Below, in pieces: positions 1-7,688 of a stretch of 13,305 bases of DNA. The stretch comes from CAVPRW01 sp046727435 [NCBI: bacterium] (lineage in GTDB: Bacteria > Tectomicrobia > Entotheonellia > J063), in contig JBKPCR010000340.1 in assembly GCA_046727435.1 (NCBI GenBank), positions 1 through 13,305 on the forward strand. Reading direction: 5' to 3'. A model generated the notes under the pieces. The model was not told the origin of the DNA and ran no database searches. It worked only from the letters and a program-made list of their open reading frames with translations. How positions within the stretch are numbered: position 1 is the first letter of the stretch; each line of letters starts with the position of its first letter. The position numbers and the translations under genes are program-made.

Positions 1-2131
1 CCTCCATCAGTCCCTTCTTCGATAGTATTTCTCCGAGCAGGTGCGGCTTACTGCCCACCCTGTTCGCTGCATAGAGAGCATAGACCGGCACTCCGTTCAG
101 ACCTAGCTCCGCCAGTGCCGCCGTAATCTTCGGATCTTGCGACGTCCAGTCTGCCTTGAAGCGCGTGAACCCGCACCGGTCCAACTCCGCCAGGACCGTC
201 GGATCCGACAGCACATTCGCCTCGTTGATCTGGCACGACGGGCACCACGAGGCACCAAAGTCCACCATAACCGGCTTGCCTTCGCTGTTCAGCGACTTCA
301 CTTCTTCCGCCGACCACGTCTTCCAACCTGCCGCTTCAGCTTTCGCCTTTTCTGAAATCGCCGTCGTATTCAGTGTGGGTATCGCCCGCCACACGGCGAC
401 AACCACCAGCACCAGCAAGGCAATGCGCAGCCCGCGATGCCACACATTCTTGCCGGTCGTGACTTTCCACAGCCAGATGCCGAATGCCGCCAGCACCATC
501 AGCAGTAGGATGGCCACCACTCCGCCAGCTCCCGAACGCTGCGCCAGTAACCACACGTACCACACCGTCGTGGCGAATACCGGAAACGACATCGCCATCT
601 TGAAGTGCACCATCCACATCCCCGGGCGCGGCATGATCTTCGCTACTGCAGGCACGAGGCTGATGACCAGGAACGGCAGAGCGATGCCAAATCCCAGCGC
701 CGCAAATACCAGCAGCGCTTGCACTGCCGGTAGTGTCACCGCCAGTCCGATCGCACCGCCCATGAACGGTGCGGTGCACGGTGAGGCCACAATCACCGCC
801 AGCACGCCCGTTAGGAAGGAGTCCACCGTCGGATTTTCTGCCCGCAACGAACCTACATTTCCCGGCAATGCAATGATCACTTCGAAGAACCCCGCCAGGT
901 TCACCCCGATTAGAAAGAACAAAATAGCCATCGCCGATACGAACAGCGGCGACTGTAACTGGAAACCCCAGCCTAGCTGCATCCCCACGGCCCGGAAAAA
1001 GAGCAGGGCTCCCGCTAATGTCAGAAGCGAAGCCACCACGCCCACCGTGTAGGCAATGCCCGATATCACCGTTGCGCGCCCCTCGCCCGCATGCTTCGTA
1101 ATCCGTAGGATGTTCAGCGACAGTACCGGAAACACGCACGGCGTCAGGTTCAGGATCACGCCTCCCACCAGCGCCAGCAAGAGAGCCATGAACAAAGGCT
1201 GATTCGTCGCACCCTGCGGTCCCGCAGTTTCCGTCGTATTCGCCGCCGTTGCTGCCGGAGTTGCGGCCCCCGACACCAGCTCAACCCGCGCCGCCTGTTT
1301 GCCGCCGTCTCCGAACTTCAACACTACGGGCAACGACGCCGGCAGCTCGTCATGCCGCTTGCGCAGCGGAATCCGCGCCTCCCACAGATCGCCCTTCCAA
1401 GCGGTGACGACCGGAGCCGCATGGTCGATCAGCCGCGTGATCTCCGGGAAAATCTCGATCTGCCCGTCGTGCGCCGATGCCGTGAGCCCTGTTACGCTGA
1501 CCACTAAGCTGTCGCCTTCAACGGTTGCACTGCCCCGCACGCCTGGCAGCGGTACCGGCCTGGCCGCCCAGGCCGCTTCGAAAGCAGCCTTATGCGTCCT
1601 GGTGCCCGAAGCCGGGACCGTCAATGCAAATTCGCCCGACTCCGGAATGCAGGTTGACCGGCATGCCAGCCAGGCCGCCTTCAGTCTTACATCCAGCTCC
1701 GATCCCTTGAACTCACTGCCCACCGTCACCGGCACTGGCAGCAGAATCACTCCCTCATAGCCGTAGTCCACTACCGGAGGGATCAGCAGCTTCTGCGGCG
1801 CTGGCCAATCAATCTCGCCGGCCGTGACGCCCTGCGGCAGGTTCCAATTCAACTGCGTGGGTCGTCCGATGTCCCCCGGATTCTTCCAGTAGGTATGCCA
1901 GTGCGCGGCATGCTCGAACTGCAGCCCCAACCACATCTGCTTGCCCGCCGCGACGCCTTCCGGAGCGTAGGCTACTAGTTCGGCCCGCACATGCTCGGTC
2001 TTCACCGTGTTCCGTTGCGCCATCGCTGGCGACGCGCCTGATGCCAATGCCAGCAACGCCAGCAACCAAAAACCACCTAGCAGCCCAACATTCTCACACC
2101 TTCGGGTTATATATTGAATAACTGCGCTCAT
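1..2131 (-). CDS. DsbD/ScsB-type transmembrane protein-disulfide reductase (3' end beyond the window)
   Basis: The frame stays open from ATG 2131-2129 to the left edge, giving 710 codons without the C-terminus. Order of parts: signal peptide ending near AMAQ (residues 35-39); a DsbD_N-like periplasmic domain with an HWHTYWKNPGD motif and a C157-x3-C161-IPE pair; then a CcdA/DsbD-type membrane domain with one cysteine in LTPC (C332) and one in SPC (C452); and a C-terminal thioredoxin-like domain with WCPSC (C630, C633). Family knowledge: such proteins pass electrons from cytoplasmic thioredoxin through the membrane cysteines to periplasmic partners. The N-terminal cysteine pair resembles ScsB-like members more than classical E. 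coli DsbD. The start is followed by a good signal peptide, but its ribosome site (GGTGA) is weak. It is the last visible gene of the minus-strand redox cluster. Inference: it feeds electrons to the exported redox proteins encoded upstream. Confidence 0.9.
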   Translation of the reverse strand, partial: MSAVIQYITRRCENVGLLGGFWLLALLALASGASPAMAQRNTVKTEHVRAELVAYAPEGVAAGKQMWLGLQFEHAAHWHTYWKNPGDIGRPTQLNWNLPQGVTAGEIDWPAPQKLLIPPVVDYGYEGVILLPVPVTVGSEFKGSELDVRLKAAWLACRSTCIPESGEFALTVPASGTRTHKAAFEAAWAARPVPLPGVRGSATVEGDSLVVSVTGLTASAHDGQIEIFPEITRLIDHAAPVVTAWKGDLWEARIPLRKRHDELPASLPVVLKFGDGGKQAARVELVSGAATPAATAANTTETAGPQGATNQPLFMALLLALVGGVILNLTPCVFPVLSLNILRITKHAGEGRATVISGIAYTVGVVASLLTLAGALLFFRAVGMQLGWGFQLQSPLFVSAMAILFFLIGVNLAGFFEVIIALPGNVGSLRAENPTVDSFLTGVLAVIVASPCTAPFMGGAIGLAVTLPAVQALLVFAALGFGIALPFLVISLVPAVAKIMPRPGMWMVHFKMAMSFPVFATTVWYVWLLAQRSGAGGVVAILLLMVLAAFGIWLWKVTTGKNVWHRGLRIALLVLVVVAVWRAIPTLNTTAISEKAKAEAAGWKTWSAEEVKSLNSEGKPVMVDFGASWCPSCQINEANVLSDPTVLAELDRCGFTRFKADWTSQDPKITAALAELGLNGVPVYALYAANRVGSKPHLLGEILSKKGLME

Positions 2132-2358
2132 CAGGTTCACCGCCCTGTTCTTCTACGTACTTCTAATTGCAGCCATACAACCGACCCCCTAGCAGAAATT
2201 GCTTTCCGGGGAGCGACGGTCTTGTACGTCGCCGCATGCGTATACCCCGGGAATACCCGTAGGCGGCCTGTCCTCCTCGTCAGATTACGGTAGAACTCCA
2301 CTTTGGATGGCTGAGTTTCTTAGGGGCAGGCCACCCTTTTCCGAGGAGCTGCATGGGA

Positions 2359-2871
2359 TCATTGAAGCAACGACTGTACGTCCCGATCAAATTGAGCGTA
2401 GGTGCGCGCACCATCATGGAAGTAGCGCAGCTTACCCGTCTTGTCATAAATCATAGTCAGCGGCACTCCGCTGGACCATCGCTTGTCGATCGACTGGTAG
2501 AACGTTTCATTTACCGTCCCGGCGATATAAAGCGGAAACGACGGCTTCTGTTCGTGAACGAAGCTCATTACATCTTGTATCTCGGAGAAATCATTTAAAG
2601 AGACCGCGATCACCTCCAGGCCTCTTGTCTTGTACGCGGTATAAACCTTCACGAGAGCCGGAAATTCATCTGCGCAGGGCGGGCACCAGGTTGCCCAGAA
2701 ATGAAGCAGAACAACCTTCCCTTTGTTCTTTGCAACAAGAGATTGAATTCCCTCGCCGGTAATCTTGGGCAAGGTCGACTGATCGGCAGCAAAGGTGTTA
2801 GACACCAAAATCAGGCAAGCGATCAGAACGGCCCCTGCCAAAACGAATGATCGCGTAGGTAATAGTTTCAT
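2359..2871 (-). CDS. TlpA/ResA-like periplasmic thioredoxin-fold protein
   Basis: A 170-residue protein. Residues 1-29 look like a signal peptide, with cleavage after NTFA. The thioredoxin domain has the active-site motif WATWCPPC and a cis-proline stretch (SSGVPLTMI) near the C-terminus, as in TlpA/ResA proteins that reduce disulfides outside the cytoplasm. An upstream in-frame ATG at 2916 would add 15 polar residues before the signal peptide. I prefer ATG 2871, although its AAAGGAG lies about 16 bases upstream, which is far. The LIAC stretch resembles a lipobox, but it is followed by more hydrophobic residues, so normal signal cleavage is likelier. It sits between the CXXC redoxin and the DsbD-like gene and is a natural electron acceptor for the latter (inference). 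Confidence 0.88.
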   Translation of the reverse strand: MKLLPTRSFVLAGAVLIACLILVSNTFAADQSTLPKITGEGIQSLVAKNKGKVVLLHFWATWCPPCADEFPALVKVYTAYKTRGLEVIAVSLNDFSEIQDVMSFVHEQKPSFPLYIAGTVNETFYQSIDKRWSSGVPLTMIYDKTGKLRYFHDGARTYAQFDRDVQSLLQ

Positions 2872-2946
2872 AACAGTTGAAAGGAGGCTCCTTTGCTCAT
2901 TTCGACATAACCACAATCGAACCGGACGGGCACGATTACCCGACCT

Positions 2947-3501
2947 CTACCTTTGATCCAACACCTTGGATATAGTATTCGCCAGCGTTTTGAAATTCTC
3001 AGCATTCACATTGACTAGGTTCGCGGCAACCTTGCGTTTCACACTCACCAGAATGGTGTTATGTATGCTTGCATTCAGCTTGTAAATCTTCATGCCAACA
3101 TCGTCTTTTCCGTTGCGAAAAACTGTTAATGATATGGTGATATCATTTTCCTGAGCGAACTTTTCCAGCCGGGGCTGACTATCTTGCCCTTCGATAACGA
3201 CCGCGACTACTCTGATGTCCTCATTTTGACGTGCGAGTTCATTGAGCTTTTTTACCACGCTCGCCATTTCCTCCCCGGTTTGCCGGAAAAACGCAAAGAC
3301 CGTAGGAGCATCTTTGTACTCGCATACATAGCAGACTGATTTGCCTTTGTGGGACCCGGTTACGGTCAGAACCGGAAATGACGGGGTCATTTCTCCCACA
3401 GCAAGACCTGAAACCGTCTTCGATTGTCCGGCCAAGCATGGTGCTCCGAATGCGATCAAGCTCAACACAACGATGAGCACAACCAAAGGACTCCGCATCA
3501 T
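2947..3501 (-). CDS. exported redoxin-like protein with a CYVC motif
   Basis: A 184-residue protein from ATG 3501 or the adjacent ATG 3498; both follow a purine run (AGGGGGA) on the minus strand. Residues 1-25 form a signal peptide (cleavage near CLAG). The rest has a thioredoxin/peroxiredoxin-like outline: a PSFPVLTVTG strand, then C57-Y-V-C60, then a strand rich in hydrophobics (PTVFAFFR), a helix, and a VVAVVIEG strand. The two cysteines lie just before the first core strand, not after it as in TlpA, which is closer to the AhpC/TSA or redoxin arrangement. Substrate unknown. An in-frame ATG at 3546 lies upstream but would bury the signal peptide. Its place between a rhodanese and a TlpA-like protein supports a role in envelope thiol or sulfur redox. 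Confidence 0.75.
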   Translation of the reverse strand: MMRSPLVVLIVVLSLIAFGAPCLAGQSKTVSGLAVGEMTPSFPVLTVTGSHKGKSVCYVCEYKDAPTVFAFFRQTGEEMASVVKKLNELARQNEDIRVVAVVIEGQDSQPRLEKFAQENDITISLTVFRNGKDDVGMKIYKLNASIHNTILVSVKRKVAANLVNVNAENFKTLANTISKVLDQR

Positions 3502-3636
3502 TCCCCCTATCCCAGCCACCTGAACACTCGTCCGGCTTCCGCTCACAGGATCAGCAATCGGATAAGTGATAATATAATGAAGCCCCCGGCATCCCCAGGA
3601 TTTGAGGCCAGCGATTGGATTCTCAGCGACGCCGGC

Positions 3637-4107
3637 CTACGGCTTTTCAGTCGGATTTTTTCCAGTCGAAATCTTTGCCGTCGGATATTGCAGTTCTCGC
3701 CACCTGGGTAAGCCACCCTGAAGAAGCTTCAATTTGCTGTAACCCAGTTTCTCAAGTTGAATTGCCATTTCGGTCGACTCTTCCTCGTTCTGGCACGGGC
3801 AGTACAGAACCAGAGTCTTTGTGCGAGGAAGATTCACAGGCGGCTTGATCCTGTCCGTGTAGGGCAGATTCACAGCACCCGGGATGTGCGCTTCAGCAAA
3901 ATACTCGCTCGGCTGGGTATCGACAATCACGATGTCCTGGGTTGCCTTGGAATCAATGATTCTCTTCAATTCTTCACCGGTTATCAGCGGATATCGGCTT
4001 TCACTTTTCGGCTCGGCCCCCCCATTCTGCGCACTGGAAATGAGCGAGCCGCATGCAATGACCCAGATGAGCAGAGATGAACGCGCGATCAGTTTTCTGG
4101 CTCTCAT
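3637..4107 (-). CDS. exported rhodanese-domain protein, probable lipoprotein
   Basis: A 156-residue protein. ATG 4107 is preceded by AAGGAG six bases upstream, which decides the start over the in-frame ATG at 4251. The N-terminal hydrophobic segment ends in VIAC (C19), matching a lipobox, so anchoring to a membrane is likely. The single rhodanese domain shows VIVDTQPSEYFAEAHIPGAVNLP (residues about 60-82, split as VIVDTQ then HIPGAVNLP) and the active loop LYCPCQNEE with catalytic C103 and an extra C105. The C-terminal part GGLPRWREL is typical of the fold. Rhodaneses carry persulfide sulfur on the loop cysteine. The gene begins 192 bases after the selenoprotein ends and lies in the same direction. 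Inference: sulfur or persulfide (or selenium-like) chemistry in the envelope linked to its neighbours. Confidence 0.87.
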   Translation of the reverse strand: MRARKLIARSSLLIWVIACGSLISSAQNGGAEPKSESRYPLITGEELKRIIDSKATQDIVIVDTQPSEYFAEAHIPGAVNLPYTDRIKPPVNLPRTKTLVLYCPCQNEEESTEMAIQLEKLGYSKLKLLQGGLPRWRELQYPTAKISTGKNPTEKP

Positions 4108-4299
4108 AAGCTTCTCCTTCTTCCCCGGACAGACGGCGATTGTGGAATCTCGTGACCGTCGCCGTGCCATCGGTCGCGAGCATAACCCTCGCTTCCGCGA
4201 GCGCAGTAGGCGTATCGATAGGAGGTCTTCGCGGCTTATATGCCAGCCCACCAGCCGGGTCCTGCGGAGACCGGTGGCGGGATGCGCTTCGCCATCGGA

Positions 4300-6261
4300 C
4301 TACATGTCCTTCTCGTTGATGACGAACTCCTTTAGCGGACGATATCCCGCTTTTTCCATGAGTGCATCCCATGTGGCGGGCAGCTTGACCTCCTTGACGG
4401 ACCTGCCCCTACCACCAGCCAGAACCTGGGCCTTGTTTCTACTCGGATCTCCGCAGACGAGAATGCGAATCCCATCACGCGCGATGGATGGAGTCGTTGT
4501 GATGTCTTCCCATCCCGGAGCTCTCGGATACCAGGGCGGCAATTTCCCTTTCGCTGCGCGCGGATCGTTGAGCTCCCTTTGGAGCTCCCTGTCGAAAGAA
4601 TCAAATACCCTGCCGTAAGACCCGTAGACCTTTGAGAAGGTCCACTCATATGTGGGCTTTCTCGCCGTCTCGACCAAGTCTTCGATGAGCGTCTTCTTCG
4701 TATAGCCGCCCTTCGCGAGCACTTCGGCAGTGGTCGGCGCTAGCAGCAGGGTTCGTGGCGAATTGATCATGCCGGACGCAAAGGCTTCGTTGTACGTTAT
4801 CCCGTAGGCAAGGAGTTGCATCAGGATCTGCGGATCGGAGGTCGATGGGATGATGTTCTGTCCCATGAACGTGCTGCTGGCCGCAGATACCGTACTCACA
4901 TCTTTGGCGAATCCTTTTTCCACGTGGTCCGGTTGCCAGCCGATCTTCTTCAGAGCCTCTTCATCTTCCGCCAAGACCCAGGATTGCAACTTCCCGAAGG
5001 TGCCCATCTGGGTTTCTTTTATTCTGAAACCTGCTATGTTCCTCTCGATCAGACTCATGGTACGGCCGATGGCTTGATTGGCTTGGGCAGCGATCAGCCC
5101 CTGCCCATAATCGATCCCGAGCTGCCTGGCTAACGGTCCGTTCACCCAATAGAAAGTGTTAAAGGAGTGTGTGCTGCCGCCAGTCACTGCGAGACGGAAC
5201 GCAGGATCACCTATGGCTTGTACCGCCGCAATTATTATGGGCATGTACTGCGGGCGTGCTCCCGCCATGACAGCATTCACGGCGATATTCCAGGGGGTGG
5301 CCCGCAGATTCGCTAACGGAAGCACGGCGATTTCTTCATAAGGGGCATAGTCGGTGTATTTCAGAAACTCCTCGACCCGCTCAACCGTGGGTGGAATGAT
5401 GGCCATCCCGTCACTCCACTGGTAATCCGAGAAGTAGCGGTTGACCTCATCGGCCGTACCCGTGAACACAACTTCCCTGGCCTTCTTTTCCTTAAGAGAT
5501 GCCTCCTGAGCGGATGCCGATTCGGGTAATGGCTTGGTCAGAGCCTCTATGACCTGGGGGACAACAATCTTTACCGCATTCTCCCGTACCTGAGAGTCCG
5601 AGTGGAGATCAAACGGACCCGGATACACGGCAACCCGCACGGACGGCACTCCCTGATCGTAAGCTGTAACTTCGGCCTGTTTCTTGAAAGCGGGACCTGC
5701 CACTACTACGCTCGGAACCCCAGATTTTTCTGCCACGACTGCCGCGTGTGCCACACGCGGTGTGCAAACCCCTCAACCACCGTCCCCGGTTACTAACGCA
5801 CTGCAACCTTTTTCCTTAAGCGCCACCCGCAGATCCTCAGCATCTTTTTGGGGATTGTCAGGAGTTGACGGCCGGGGAGCGTCCGGCATCTCCGTATACG
5901 GGACGACTTTGATATCAGGATATATCTGCTTTAACTGTTCCGCGATTGCGGGGAGGGTTATGTCGGCCTTGAATGCGCGGTTCCACGACATGCAGACAGT
6001 CTTGCCGGCTAAGGTGTTCAGGCGAGGCGTCATGCTGATCATTTTGACGGTACTTTCGCCGATTGGTCTCACGACGCTGTACACCGGCTCAGCCGACCCG
6101 CCTTGAACCGCAACGGACTTCTGCGCCGCTGCCGAAACACTGAAAACCACGAGTACCAACGAGATCACTTCGGCAACACAGACTATCCGGAAAACAGACG
6201 CCCTCCAAGATGACGTGAGTATTCGCAAATGCTCAAAGCGCCTCATTTTGATTGGCTCCAT
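4300..6261 (-). CDS. exported UGxC-motif selenoprotein (UGSC/GrdB-like family), read through an in-frame TGA as selenocysteine
   Basis: One 653-residue protein if TGA 5775-5773 is read as Sec163. The two half-frames are in the same phase with no other stop between 6261 and 4302. The residues around the TGA are GDGG-U-GVC-TPRVAHAA, then EKSGVPSVVVAG. The U-G-x-C-T motif followed by an ExxGxP strand is the pattern of GrdB/PrdB-type reductases and of the proteins named UGSC family in databases (from memory). A bacterial SECIS hairpin starts 12 bases after the TGA. Start ATG 6261 is preceded by AGGAG nine bases upstream. Residues about 25-46 are hydrophobic and end SVSAAA, so the protein is probably exported, which is unusual for a selenoprotein. 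The region after residue 250 is a long conserved-looking domain I cannot assign. Reaction unknown. It starts 2 bases after the 73-residue gene stops. Confidence 0.88.
5742..5760 (-). promoter_or_regulatory. bacterial SECIS hairpin
   Basis: On the minus strand, CCGCGTGT-GGC-ACACGCGG forms a perfect 8-bp stem with a short loop. It starts 12 bases after the TGA, placing the loop GG 21-22 bases downstream. Known bacterial SECIS elements lie right after the UGA, with a short apical loop containing G at its first positions some 16-37 bases from the codon; this fits. It lies inside codons for TPRVAHAA. Confidence 0.82.
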
Positions 6262-6263
6262 AG

Positions 6264-6485
6264 TTACTTACTCCTCTCATGGCCATCGTCGTGCACATAC
6301 CCCTCGGCCTGTGCCACAGCGACATCACGAAAACGTGCGAGCGCCTCAGTAGCGTGCTGCAACGCCTCCGCAGCGGGAGCGCTGCTATGGGGGTGTCGCC
6401 TATCGTGATGGCTCGTCTCCGCCCAGCTCACCGTGGGCATACCGACGAGCCAGACCAGGAGGAGACCGTTGATGAGACGTCGCAT
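6264..6485 (-). CDS. small exported histidine-containing protein, translationally coupled to the selenoprotein
   Basis: A 73-residue protein with AAGGAG eight bases before ATG 6485. Residues 1-22 are a signal peptide (cleavage after VSWA). The mature part is about 50 residues, begins with a His-rich stretch (HHDRRHPH) and contains ARFRDVAVAQAEGY. That last motif recalls longer secreted proteins of unknown function that share an F/YxDxxxAxAxGY segment; if so, this copy is short, ending soon after the motif. The stop codon is 2 bases before the selenoprotein ATG, and the selenoprotein's ribosome site lies in this gene's last codons, so the two are very likely co-translated. Metal binding by the histidines is possible but unproven. 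Confidence 0.62.
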   Translation of the reverse strand: MRRLINGLLLVWLVGMPTVSWAETSHHDRRHPHSSAPAAEALQHATEALARFRDVAVAQAEGYVHDDGHERSK

Positions 6486-6518
6486 AGGAGCGCTCCTTTC
6501 CTCAGGCTCTGAGGCGGG

Positions 6519-6662
6519 TCACCCCTGCCGCTGACGTTGCAGGGCCCACAATGCTCCTGCGGCCTTGGGCCCATAGGTCGCCAAGCTCGGTAAACGACGT
6601 GTAGTCTCCAGCAAGACGGGTGCCTCGTTATAGCAAGGGACCACCACTCCCAGGGTAATCAT
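6519..6662 (-). pseudogene. family-2 glycosyltransferase N-terminal remnant
   Basis: A 47-codon frame from ATG 6662 begins ITLGVVVPCYNEAPVLLETTRRL, whose VVPCYNE stretch is the hallmark of the first strand of GT-A glycosyltransferases (polyprenyl-phosphate mannosyl or glucosyl type). After about 30 residues the resemblance ends and the frame closes with unrelated residues. The nucleotide-sugar DXD region and the rest of the roughly 250-residue enzyme are missing, so it cannot be active. It suggests that a deletion or insertion occurred between the Spy-like gene and the 73-residue gene. The start has no clear ribosome site. Confidence 0.65.
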
Positions 6663-6734
6663 GAGACGTGCTTCCGAGTGTACAGTACGGCCACTACCGC
6701 CAGCCTTCCGCTCGACACCACGGGCACGCGGCAA

Positions 6735-7205
6735 CTACGGACGCTCCCCCAGGAGCGATTGCATCTCATGGCGGAGGGCGCGGAGCTGGTCTTTGAGCTG
6801 CGCTGCCTGGGCGAGCTGCGCTGGCGTGAGTATTGCGCGCACCTCGAGCATGACTCCGCGCCACTCCTGCGCGAGCTGCTCCCGGAGCCGGTTTGCCTCC
6901 AGCGCCAGCGGCTGCAGGTCGGCCTCCTGGACCTGCTCAGGCCCCAGTAGCTTGTCAGCAGTCTCTTCCTGGATTGTCTGCAATTGGCTGCGCAGTGCGT
7001 GCAGTGTCGGACGGTGGGCAACGAGAATCCCTTGGAGCTGGGCCTTCTGGGCCTCCGTCAGACCTACCTTATAGAGTAGCCGTAGCAGCATGCCGCTGTG
7101 TCCGGCCCGGCTCTCCTCGAACCCCCACGCCGGTTGTGTGCGGCCAGCCATGGTCCAGAGGCTCACGATAACCAGCCCCATTACGAGACGCTTTTTCAGG
7201 TGCAT
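6735..7205 (-). CDS. Spy/CpxP-like periplasmic protein
   Basis: A 156-residue protein with a signal peptide ending near AWG (residues 26-28). The mature part is almost entirely helical and contains two copies of the LTxxQ motif (LTEAQKAQL and LTPAQLAQA), separated by a Gln/Glu-rich helix, as in Spy, CpxP and ZraP proteins. These act as periplasmic chaperones or stress sensors, some metal-binding. AGGAAGG lies just upstream of ATG 7205. It follows the anti-sigma factor by 45 bases and is therefore a likely member or target of the sigma regulon. Length fits the family. Confidence 0.83.
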   Translation of the reverse strand: MHLKKRLVMGLVIVSLWTMAGRTQPAWGFEESRAGHSGMLLRLLYKVGLTEAQKAQLQGILVAHRPTLHALRSQLQTIQEETADKLLGPEQVQEADLQPLALEANRLREQLAQEWRGVMLEVRAILTPAQLAQAAQLKDQLRALRHEMQSLLGERP

Positions 7206-7223
7206 ACCATTTCCTTCCTGTAT

Positions 7224-7249
7224 GGGAACCTGCCCCGCTGACAGGTCCC
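7224..7249 (-). promoter_or_regulatory. intergenic hairpin after the anti-sigma gene
   Basis: GGGAACCTG (7224-7232) pairs with CAGGTCCC (7242-7249) with one bulged A. It starts directly after the anti-sigma stop codon and ends about 18 bases before the Spy-like ATG. No T-run follows on the minus strand, so it is less likely a terminator than an mRNA structure that sets the relative output of the two genes. Low certainty. Confidence 0.35.
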
Positions 7250-7250
7250 T

Positions 7251-7688
7251 CTACTCCTCCAGGGCTGCGGACAGCGCCGCCACATCATCCATGGTGTCCA
7301 AAACCTCCACGGCATCACCATCGAGCGTGGTGACAAACACGCTATTGATCTCCTCTAACAACAGCAGGAGTTCCTCACTGTGCGTCGTAGTCGGCAGCGG
7401 TGGCGGAGACACCCGCCGTAGCCACAGGCCGCCTCCCACGAGCAGGAGAAGCAGCGCCACTCCAGCCACAGCGCCTTGCCAGGGTATGGGGACAGGGGAG
7501 GGCCGAGTCGTACGCCCTGACGGTGGAGGCGTCTCCCGGAGGCTGGTGCTGACCCCTTCTACCGTGTGTACGAACGCCTGATATCGCCTCCTACACGCCG
7601 CACAGCTCTGTAAGTGCGCCTGCTGGGCCTCTGTCCCCTCCCCTTCATAGATGTTCCAGAGCGTCCGGTCGCGTAGACAGCGGCTCAT
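7251..7688 (-). CDS. zinc-binding anti-sigma factor
   Basis: A 145-residue protein. The N-terminal cytoplasmic domain has H25-x3-C29-x2-C32 (HLQSCAAC), the ZAS/zf-HC2 signature of anti-sigma factors that hold ECF sigma factors. A Pro-rich linker follows, then one membrane span around residues 70-91 (rich in Leu and Gly), and a C-terminal periplasmic tail with acidic stretches. ATG 7688 overlaps the sigma stop codon (ATGA), so translation of the two is coupled. Stress outside the membrane is expected to release the sigma factor. An in-frame ATG at 7721 lies inside the sigma gene and is not needed. Confidence 0.85.
   Translation of the reverse strand: MSRCLRDRTLWNIYEGEGTEAQQAHLQSCAACRRRYQAFVHTVEGVSTSLRETPPPSGRTTRPSPVPIPWQGAVAGVALLLLLVGGGLWLRRVSPPPLPTTTHSEELLLLLEEINSVFVTTLDGDAVEVLDTMDDVAALSAALEE

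Noticed and set aside
156-1052. Long plus-strand open frame
   Set aside because: It lies opposite the DsbD-like gene, has no recognisable domain and a composition typical of a reverse-strand shadow.
4271-4298. Hairpin just after the selenoprotein stop as a terminator
   Set aside because: The stem is about 8 bp with an A-C mismatch and no U-run follows, so it is not a convincing intrinsic terminator.
4300-5754. A separate 484-residue gene starting at 5754
   Set aside because: Its apparent start is GTG within the continuous frame, with no ribosome site, and the preceding codons TPR complete the UGxC motif. It is the 3' part of the selenoprotein gene.
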